The translations under genes were made by a program, and so were the position numbers. From Nitrospirota bacterium (GTDB taxonomy: Bacteria; Nitrospirota; Nitrospiria; Nitrospirales; UBA8639), in assembly GCA_003228495.1 (NCBI GenBank), contig QIDY01000184.1, positions 1 through 5,576 on the forward strand: a stretch of DNA of 5,576 nucleotides. The letters are read 5' to 3'. A model generated the notes under the pieces. It worked only from the letters and a program-made list of their open reading frames with translations. It was not told the DNA's origin and did not search any database. Shown here piece by piece: positions 1 to 4,712 of the stretch (positions are counted from its first letter, which is position 1; each line of letters begins with the position of its first letter).

Positions 1-42
1 AAAAACCCAAAAAAGAAACACCGACCACATACGCGGGTCAAA

Positions 43-288
43 TTGGATATTCTCAGGCCGATACCTGCAAGCTTCCAGGATTCGCAATGCCCCAAATGCC
101 AAGGTCATGTTCGGACAGAAGCCGGCGAATCGTTAAGCCAAATTGTCATCCGTTGTCTCAATTGCGGATGGCAACCGCACTATCAGGCTCCCATCATTCA
201 GGAAACAGAAGAAGCGAGAATATGTCGATTGCGTACCACGCAATTCATATCGGAATGTGATTGGCATCGAATACCTGTTGTTCTTTAA
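43..288 (+). CDS. Small zinc-ribbon protein of unknown function (5' end uncertain)
   Basis: The 81-residue reading has two CxxC pairs, Cys16-Pro-Lys-Cys19 and Cys38-Leu-Asn-Cys41, 18 residues apart. That is the layout of a treble-clef or zinc-ribbon knuckle likely to bind one Zn ion. Two further cysteines (61 and 72) lie outside the knuckle. There is no signal peptide or membrane segment, so it is probably cytoplasmic. The start used is TTG at 43, with no convincing Shine-Dalgarno before it. The frame stays open from base 1 (no stop in 1-42), so the gene may begin outside the window and this may be only its C-terminal part. It ends with TAA and is followed by a 388-base gap, so it is probably not co-transcribed with the next gene. 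I do not recognise the family. A small nucleic-acid-binding or regulatory protein is possible but not shown. Confidence 0.55.
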   Translation: MDILRPIPASFQDSQCPKCQGHVRTEAGESLSQIVIRCLNCGWQPHYQAPIIQETEEARICRLRTTQFISECDWHRIPVVL

Positions 289-317
289 TAATAAGGAAAC
301 GCTAAAAGCCTGAGACA

Positions 318-337
318 AAATAACTCCGACGTTATTT
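318..337 (+). terminator. Weak terminator-like hairpin after the zinc-ribbon gene
   Basis: AAATAAC (318-324) and GTTATTT (331-337) form a perfect 7-bp stem with a 6-base loop, 30 bases after the stop codon. The stem is AT-rich and what follows is only a mixed run (GCTTGTT), not a clean T-tract. It may act as a weak terminator or just mark the 3' end of the message; the call is tentative. Confidence 0.3.
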
Positions 338-459
338 GCTTGTTCAGTTGGATGCCTGCAACCTGATCAAACGAACACGACACCCAAGGTGTGTCACTTC
401 CTGTCTATCCCCTCTCTATCGGCCAGCGCCGCGTAAGTTTCAGCTAAAATACGACAGCT

Positions 460-584
460 AACACACCCGTACAACCTCGCACAAAGTCTTCGGCTGCCTG
501 TGAATAGCGCATCCGTTCATTAGACCCATTTGTCACAGACCAGGTACTATCTTTGCTCTTATAAGATAGTGGGACGGGTGTGTT
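460..584 (+). repeat. 11-bp perfect inverted repeat in the leader (460-470 / 574-584)
   Basis: AACACACCCGT at 460-470 is the exact reverse complement of ACGGGTGTGTT at 574-584. In RNA the two would enclose a domain of about 103 bases containing the palindromic hairpin at 546-570. The right arm overlaps the 5' side of the stem-loop at 578-656, so the two pairings exclude each other over bases 578-584. A related GGTGTGT lies at 388-394 and could also pair with 461-467. The pairing is seen in sequence; a switching role is inference. Confidence 0.5.
546..570. promoter_or_regulatory. Palindrome CTATCTT-N9-AAGATAG, copy 1 (candidate operator or hairpin)
   Basis: ACTATCTT (546-553) and AAGATAGT (563-570) are perfect 8-bp inverted arms around a 9-base loop, centred about 119 bases before the GTG start of the binding-protein gene. 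The inner seven bases of each arm and the 9-base spacing recur exactly at 4269-4291, ahead of the response-regulator gene. Such spaced dyads can be dimer binding sites for a transcription factor or, in RNA, a hairpin. No convincing -35/-10 pair was found beside it, although a TATAAG-like string lies inside at 560-565. Confidence 0.45.
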
Positions 585-656
585 CCCAGGAGGGAAAGAT
601 GCGCTGACAGCCTTGGGCAAGAGGCACTTCATATCTTTCAGCCCTCGGGGGCACAC
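578..656 (+). ncRNA. Structured 5' leader stem-loop of the binding-protein/kinase operon
   Basis: The arms 578-600 and 633-656 can form 21 base pairs. Bases 578-587 pair with 647-656 (10 pairs, two of them G-U), then come a two-base bulge (588-589), 590-594 with 642-646 (5 pairs), a three-base bulge (639-641), and 595-600 with 633-638 (6 pairs). The 32-base apical loop holds a smaller hairpin, 610-614 with 621-625. The two G-U wobbles would be A-C mismatches on the other strand, which favours + strand RNA. The stem ends six bases before an AGGGA ribosome site (662-666) and 20 bases before the GTG start, so it is placed to affect translation initiation. It matches no riboswitch class that I recognise, and no poly-U tract follows, so control would more likely be translational than by termination. 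Confidence 0.5.
588..607 (+). promoter_or_regulatory. Consensus Shine-Dalgarno and two-codon upstream ORF (Met-Arg-stop)
   Basis: AGGAGG at 588-593 is the best ribosome site in the leader and stands five bases before an ATG (599-601), followed by CGC and TGA (605-607). This ORF is in frame with the binding-protein gene at 677, and no other stop occurs between the TGA and that GTG. The site is largely buried in the stem of the 578-656 hairpin. It may be a minimal regulatory uORF, a former start of the downstream gene disabled by the TGA, or a chance match; the sequence alone does not decide. Confidence 0.4.
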
Positions 657-676
657 AGTGCAGGGAATGTAAGAAC

Positions 677-1660
677 GTGACACCGACCCTCTACCAACCA
701 ATGAAACGTTGCTCCTACAGATGGAAAAGGTTCCCAGGCCGGGTAAAATACGCCTGGCTGGTCATCTGCTTGGGAATAGCCATCGGCGTGCCCAACAGCA
801 CCTACGCCGAAGAAGTCGCGATTCTGAAATCCGCAGAGATCAGGGCCTATTCTGAAGCCATTGACGCCTTTAAAAGCGCCCTTCCTTCATCGTTCAAAGT
901 GACATTGGAGTATGACCTCCAAGGGGACATGGCTAAAGGACGAAGCTTTGCCCGAAGAATTCGCGCCTCCGATGCCCAAGTCGTCTTAGCCGTGGGGTTA
1001 AAAGCCGCCCTCGCCGCCAAACTGGAAATTCTGGATGTTCCCGTCATCGTGTCTTTGGTCCTGGACCCCAGGAAATATGGCCTTCCGAGCAGCAACATGG
1101 TTGTCCTCTCCTTGAATATCCCCTTTGAGAAACATCTCAAGCCGTTACAGACGCTGGTGCCGCAGGTCTCAAGAATCGGCGTACTATTCGACCCCCAAAA
1201 AACCGGGGGCTTGCATGATCGACTGCAGCAAGAAGCCAAGGCCCGGGGCCTGACCATTGTCTCGGAAGAAGTTCATGAGGAACAAGAAGTCTCCAAGGCG
1301 CTCAAAGCACTCGGAAAAAATATCGATGCGTTGTGGCTTCTCCCGGACAGTACGGTCCTCACAGAAAATACCTTGGACTTCCTCATCAGCACCACATTGG
1401 AAGCCAACATTCCCATGGTTGCGTTCTCCGCCGGATTAGTGCAAAGCGGTGCGGTGGTCGGGGCGTACATGAACTATGCAGACATTGGCCGGCAGGCAGC
1501 CCGACTCTCGCAGCGTCTGTTAAGTGAAACGCCGCCGGCCATTCTGGGCACGATTGTGCCGCCCGACCGCGTCCATCAATCCATCAATCGAAAATCGGCA
1601 ACCTTTTTAGGATTACCGATCAATTCGACTGTGTTGAGGCAATTCGATGAACAGTATTGA
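677..1660 (+). CDS. Periplasmic ABC-type substrate-binding protein (ABC_sub_bind family)
   Basis: This 327-residue protein has a basic N-terminus, a hydrophobic core at about 26-38 and a likely signal-peptidase site after Ala44 (Thr-Tyr-Ala before Glu-Glu), so it should be exported. There is no lipobox cysteine, so it is probably soluble in the periplasm. The mature part reads as a two-lobed type I binding fold: lobe 1 about 47-150, with AVGLKAALAA and VPVIVSLVLDP; lobe 2 about 165-295, with RIGVLFDP, the DALWLLPDSTVL strand and the IPMVAFSAGLVQSGAVVGAY stretch. These are typical of the ABC_sub_bind (DUF534) family, whose members bind amino acids or other small ligands. The ligand here cannot be told. 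The GTG start at 677 has AGGGA ten bases upstream; ATG at 701 lacks a ribosome site but still leaves a full signal peptide. No permease or ATPase gene adjoins. The 3' end overlaps the kinase gene by 14 bases, which suggests a sensing rather than a transport role. Confidence 0.87.
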   Translation: MTPTLYQPMKRCSYRWKRFPGRVKYAWLVICLGIAIGVPNSTYAEEVAILKSAEIRAYSEAIDAFKSALPSSFKVTLEYDLQGDMAKGRSFARRIRASDAQVVLAVGLKAALAAKLEILDVPVIVSLVLDPRKYGLPSSNMVVLSLNIPFEKHLKPLQTLVPQVSRIGVLFDPQKTGGLHDRLQQEAKARGLTIVSEEVHEEQEVSKALKALGKNIDALWLLPDSTVLTENTLDFLISTTLEANIPMVAFSAGLVQSGAVVGAYMNYADIGRQAARLSQRLLSETPPAILGTIVPPDRVHQSINRKSATFLGLPINSTVLRQFDEQY

Positions 1661-3977
1661 GAAACAACCACCGGCGCAATGGCCTCCCTCCCCCATCAAC
1701 CCGGAGAGTGAAAGCCCGAGATTTCTGAGTTTACGGGCAAAATTCTCTCTCTATATCAGCTTGGTGATTATGCTTGTTTGTTCCGGACTCAGTATCTTTC
1801 TCATTCAACAGGAATCGGCCAGGATGGAAGGGGCACTCAGGAACACCGGGAAGATACTCGTCACAACCATCGAGAAAGTGAGTACGAACCGGGTCATCAT
1901 CCAGGATATCGACTATCTGGAAACCATGTTGGAGGGGGCCTTGTCTGCGCCGGAAGTAGTGTACGCTATCGTAAGAGACAGGGAAGGACGAATATTAGTC
2001 GCGAAGTCCAAAGGGATATTACTGGACCTCTCGCGAGCCATGCGTGATCGAGAACACTCACTCTTGCCGGACGCTGCCCTTACGAACTCCTTCTTTTCCC
2101 AGCAATATCACAAGCCTTACCCCCAACCCTTGATTGCGGTTTGGGATACCGTCCCTAAAAAAATTGGAAAGTTCGCTCCACGGACGAATGGAGCGCCGGC
2201 AGACGAGATGAGAAAGAAACATCCTGAAACGCTGTATGATTTTGCCTTACCCGTCTATCGAAAAGCACGATCATCCACGACCTTGGATCTCCTCTCTTCA
2301 GAAAACCTAGACGAATCCGTTCAGACGCTGTCTGGCAGGACACAGATAATGGGTGTCATCCAAGTCGGTCTCACGACTGCCTATATGAAGAAAGCCCTCG
2401 ATCGCACGGTGTGGGAGATCGGCCTGTTCACCCTGGTCATTATGTTGGCCGGCATTATGCTGACGCTGGTGCTGGCAAACCGTATCATCGCACCGCTGCA
2501 GCGCTTGGCCAAAGCCGCCAGGCAATTCAGCGAAGGAGAACCGTATGTAGAAGTCACCTCGGGCGCGATGGATGAAGTGGGGCAACTCACCAGAAGCATC
2601 AATACCATGGCCAAGACGCTCCAGGAACGCCAAGAGGCCATCTCCGCTTATGTCGACACCATTACTCTGCAATTAAACCAATTGAGCACATTGCACCAAA
2701 CGGGGATGATCATTACGTCAACCCTGGATATGCAAAAACTCTTCACAACCGTCCTCACACTCCTTCGAGAAAAAATGGGATTTCAACGCATGGTTCTGGT
2801 GCTCAAAGATTCCTCGAAAAACAAATATGTCCTCTCGGATATTTCAGGCATTCCCCAGGACTTAGAACCACAAATCAAGGGCTTGAAATTCTCCATTGTT
2901 CCTGACACGTTCGACGAAACCTTATTGATTCATGGCCATCCTGTCCTTGTGACCGACATAGAGGCCAACGTCGATCGGATGAATCCTGACGTTCTTGGCC
3001 TTTGCCGCCAGGTCGAGGTGGTGTCCTTTGTCTCGGCCCCGCTCATCAGTCATGCAGAGGTTTTAGGGTATCTGGGGGCGGACAAAGGCCAGGCGCGTTG
3101 CACACAGGAAGATTTACATCTGCTTATGACTATTGCCAATCACGTCGCGGTAGCCATCGACAACGCCCGAACCTATCAAGACCTGGAAACTCTGGCAGCA
3201 GGCCTGGAACGACGGGTGCAGGATCGGACGCAAGATCTGCAGGCGGCCAACAACCGTCTTGAAGAATTAGATCGCCTGAAATCGGCCTTTGTCTCGATTG
3301 TCTCGCATGAGCTGCGTACGCCTATGACCTCCATCAAAGGATTAATCGAGAACATGATGGATGGACTGACTGGCGAGTTAACAGAACGTCAAACTTTTTA
3401 CTTGAGTCGCGTCAAGCATAATATCGAACGACTCACCCGCATGATCAATGATCTCTTGGATCTCTCACGAATCGAAGCGGGTCGTATGGAACTGGAGATG
3501 ACAGCCGTGAATATCGGCAGCATCGCCAGAGAGGTTGACGAACTCTTGCAGCCGATGGCCGAGGAACAATCACTCACGCTCGTGACCAACATCATCGATC
3601 CTATTCCCTTGGTCCAAGGCGACCGGGATAAACTCATCCAGATCTTCACCAACCTGACGAACAACGCCCTCAAATTCACCCAGCCCTCCGGCACCGTCAC
3701 GATCGAGGTGAAACACCATACGGATGGGTCTATACATGTCGGCATCACCGACACCGGCTGCGGGATTCCTTCGGATGAACTACAGACGGTCTTTGAACGT
3801 TTCTACCGGAGCCAATCGGCTGATTCCAAGAATCGAGGCGCCGGTCTCGGGCTGGCCATAACAAAAAGTCTGGTTGAATTACATGGAGGGAAGATTGGGG
3901 TGGAAAGTACCTTGGGACAGGGCAGTCGGTTCTGGTTCACGCTTCCCGTTCAGTCCTCAAAGCTTCACGATGATTAA
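1647..3977 (+). CDS. Membrane sensor histidine kinase (periplasmic sensor-HAMP-GAF-HisKA-HATPase)
   Basis: This 776-residue two-component sensor kinase has these domains in order: cytoplasmic N-terminus; membrane helix about 33-53; periplasmic domain about 54-255 of no recognised family; second helix about 257-278; HAMP about 279-332 (PLQRLAKAARQF then DEVGQLTRSINTM); GAF about 345-508; coiled coil about 510-548; HisKA with phospho-accepting His554 in SHELRTPM; HATPase with N box Asn669/Asn672/Asn673, G1 box DTGCGIP at 702-708, F box FERFYR at 716-721 and G2 box GAGLGLA at 731-737. All catalytic motifs are intact, so it should be an active kinase. There is no receiver domain of its own. ATG 1647 follows TGAGG (1635-1639) by seven bases and lies inside the end of the binding-protein gene, implying coupled translation. 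Likely input is the ligand-loaded binding protein outside and a second cue through GAF inside (inference). The probable target is the receiver protein encoded from 4713. Confidence 0.95.
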   Translation: MNSIEKQPPAQWPPSPINPESESPRFLSLRAKFSLYISLVIMLVCSGLSIFLIQQESARMEGALRNTGKILVTTIEKVSTNRVIIQDIDYLETMLEGALSAPEVVYAIVRDREGRILVAKSKGILLDLSRAMRDREHSLLPDAALTNSFFSQQYHKPYPQPLIAVWDTVPKKIGKFAPRTNGAPADEMRKKHPETLYDFALPVYRKARSSTTLDLLSSENLDESVQTLSGRTQIMGVIQVGLTTAYMKKALDRTVWEIGLFTLVIMLAGIMLTLVLANRIIAPLQRLAKAARQFSEGEPYVEVTSGAMDEVGQLTRSINTMAKTLQERQEAISAYVDTITLQLNQLSTLHQTGMIITSTLDMQKLFTTVLTLLREKMGFQRMVLVLKDSSKNKYVLSDISGIPQDLEPQIKGLKFSIVPDTFDETLLIHGHPVLVTDIEANVDRMNPDVLGLCRQVEVVSFVSAPLISHAEVLGYLGADKGQARCTQEDLHLLMTIANHVAVAIDNARTYQDLETLAAGLERRVQDRTQDLQAANNRLEELDRLKSAFVSIVSHELRTPMTSIKGLIENMMDGLTGELTERQTFYLSRVKHNIERLTRMINDLLDLSRIEAGRMELEMTAVNIGSIAREVDELLQPMAEEQSLTLVTNIIDPIPLVQGDRDKLIQIFTNLTNNALKFTQPSGTVTIEVKHHTDGSIHVGITDTGCGIPSDELQTVFERFYRSQSADSKNRGAGLGLAITKSLVELHGGKIGVESTLGQGSRFWFTLPVQSSKLHDD

Positions 3978-4083
3978 GGGCTCGCGAAACAGCAAGGAGA
4001 ACGTTCCCCACATAGGTTATTCCCAGCGTAGCGTGCCCCCGCAATGCCATGGAACGGGAATCCATCTTCCTTATATTCCCGAT

Positions 4084-4164
4084 ATTCCCGACATCGTTCC
4101 TCTTCCCTTTATTCCCGACATCGTTCCTCTTCCCTTTATTCCCGACATCGTTCCTCCTTCCCTG
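4084..4164. repeat. 27-bp tandem repeat, three copies
   Basis: Units at 4084-4110 and 4111-4137 are identical, and a third (4138-4164) diverges only near its end where CTTCCCTTT becomes CCTTCCCTG. Each begins ATTCCCGACATCGTTCCTC. A partial ATTCCCGAT precedes them at 4075-4083. The first 11 bases match the left arm and loop start of the REP-like hairpin at 4244-4268, so the array looks like an amplified half of that element. Because 27 is divisible by three, the repeat makes long open frames with repeated peptides in all three + frames; these are not considered genes. Confidence 0.85.
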
Positions 4165-4270
4165 TCATTCTCGAATTTTTTGTCGGGAATCTCTCATCCT
4201 CGTCATTCCAGACATTGTTAATCGGGAATCTCTCATCCTCGTCATTCCCGACATTTTTAATCGGGAATCT
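4164..4270. repeat. Three REP-like hairpin units in tandem (38-39 bp period)
   Basis: GTCATTC begins at 4164, 4202 and 4241, and each copy carries a hairpin closing with TCGGGAAT. Copy 1 is ATTCTCGA/TCGGGAAT (4167-4174, 4183-4190, one wobble pair), copy 2 is ATTCCAGA/TCGGGAAT (4205-4212, 4222-4229, imperfect), and copy 3 is the perfect ATTCCCGA/TCGGGAAT (4244-4251, 4261-4268). The spacer CTCATCCTC repeats between copies. Hairpins of the GTCATTCCCG type are common bacterial interspersed palindromes; no associated transposase gene is in the window. Confidence 0.75.
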
Positions 4271-4293
4271 ATCTTAGGATTTTTAAGATAGAT
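4267..4293. promoter_or_regulatory. Palindrome CTATCTT-N9-AAGATAG, copy 2
   Basis: ATCTATCTTA (4267-4276) and TAAGATAGAT (4284-4293) are perfect 10-bp arms around seven bases. The core CTATCTT-N9-AAGATAG (4269-4291) is the same as that at 547-569, with the same spacing but an unrelated loop. It lies about 420 bases before the response-regulator start, at the junction between the REP-like units on the left and a series of reversed hairpins on the right. It may be an operator shared by the two transcription units or another member of the interspersed hairpin set. Confidence 0.4.
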
Positions 4294-4436
4294 ACCTGCC
4301 CCTGTCAACGACTACAGGGGCAAGCTCACAGACATGCAGGTATGACAAATTTAAGATGGATACCCGCCACAGACTGCGGGTATGACGAATCAGTTAGATA
4401 CCTTCCCCTGCAATGGACTACAGGGGCAAGCTGACA
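4291..4436. repeat. 40-bp direct repeat pair and reversed REP-like hairpins
   Basis: The segment 4291-4330 recurs at 4397-4436 with six differences; both contain CCCCTG...ACTACAGGGGCAAGCT, a hairpin with arms TGCCCCTGT/ACAGGGGCA (4297-4305, 4314-4322) in the first copy and CCCCTG/CAGGGG (4405-4410, 4421-4426) in the second. A wider stem ATACCTGC/GCAGGTAT (4292-4299, 4336-4343) competes with the first inner hairpin. Between the repeats lies a perfect ATACCCGC/GCGGGTAT hairpin (4360-4367, 4376-4383). The last two end in GGTATGAC and read as reverse-orientation relatives of the GTCATTCCCG units to their left. Confidence 0.7.
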
Positions 4437-4712
4437 ACGGCGGACATAACCTTTTCTAAAAACACGCGGGCCATGCCAAAAATGCGTATCTGTTTAGATA
4501 CACAAGTTATCTCATCAGATACACTTGCCTGTGCGACAATTTTCTACATTTCAAAAAGAACAACCAGTTAGAGAAGTCCCAAAATTGCATTCTCCTATGC
4601 CTGGGAATAACCATGGCCGAATGAAAGGTCTGCATGCTTCCCAATGAAAAGTCTTGGCACCCATGAATGGGCCGTACGAGGCCAAGAAACTCGGAAAGGC
4701 ACAATACATCGC

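Larger units (their letters stand above)
4015..4612. mobile_element. Possible non-autonomous insertion bounded by a 12-bp inverted repeat
   Basis: GGTTATTCCCAG at 4015-4026 is the exact reverse complement of CTGGGAATAACC at 4601-4612. Together they bracket 598 bases that include all the short repeats between the kinase and the regulator. No transposase is encoded and no clear target duplication is visible: the flanks are ATA on the left and ATG on the right. If real, it would be a MITE-like insert that pushed the two genes apart; without it the gap would be about 137 bases. The repeat shares the ATTCCC core of the REP-like units, so it may instead be a coincidence of composition. Confidence 0.25.
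3978..4712. other. 735-base intergenic region packed with short repeats
   Basis: No credible gene is seen here. Bases 3978-4071 carry nothing clear except GGTTATTCCCAG (4015-4026). Bases 4072-4164 are pyrimidine-rich 27-bp tandem repeats, 4164-4270 are three REP-like hairpins in tandem, and 4267-4436 is a run of further hairpins and a 40-bp direct repeat. Bases 4440-4712 are mostly unique sequence with a few AGATAC-containing short dyads at 4486-4522. No G+C-rich stem followed by a T-run is present after the kinase, so read-through into the regulator gene is possible. A weak promoter-like TTGCAT (4585-4590) with TAACCA 17 bases on is too poor to call. Confidence 0.8.

Noticed and set aside
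530..565. Sigma-70 promoter TTGTCA with TATAAG
   Set aside because: The spacing between the two boxes is 24 bases, well beyond the usual 16-18.
605..607. In-frame TGA read as selenocysteine, extending the binding protein to ATG 599
   Set aside because: The residues between 608 and 676 do not look like protein of this family, the nearby small hairpin does not resemble a SECIS element I can recognise, and a normal signal peptide starts at or after 677.
444..701. 85-codon open frame on the minus strand through the leader
   Set aside because: Its translation resembles no family I know, it overlaps the start of the binding-protein gene, and it arises across the structured leader; no ribosome site supports it.
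2307..2672. 121-codon minus-strand frame inside the kinase gene
   Set aside because: It is a shadow of the HAMP-coding part of the kinase, whose domains are unmistakable.
4084..4270. CRISPR array
   Set aside because: The repeats are directly adjacent with no unique spacers, and no cas gene is present.
3874..4291. Three overlapping + strand open frames of 77-115 codons after the kinase
   Set aside because: They are open because a 27-bp repeat is divisible by three; the peptides are simple repeats (such as FPTSFLFPL) and one begins inside the kinase gene.
4655..4673. Sigma-54-like promoter (TTGGCAC followed by TGGGCC)
   Set aside because: The -12 half lacks the required GC in a TTGC context, so it does not fit the consensus.
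4507..4704. 65-codon minus-strand frame before the response regulator
   Set aside because: No ribosome site, no recognisable domain and no codon pattern to support it.
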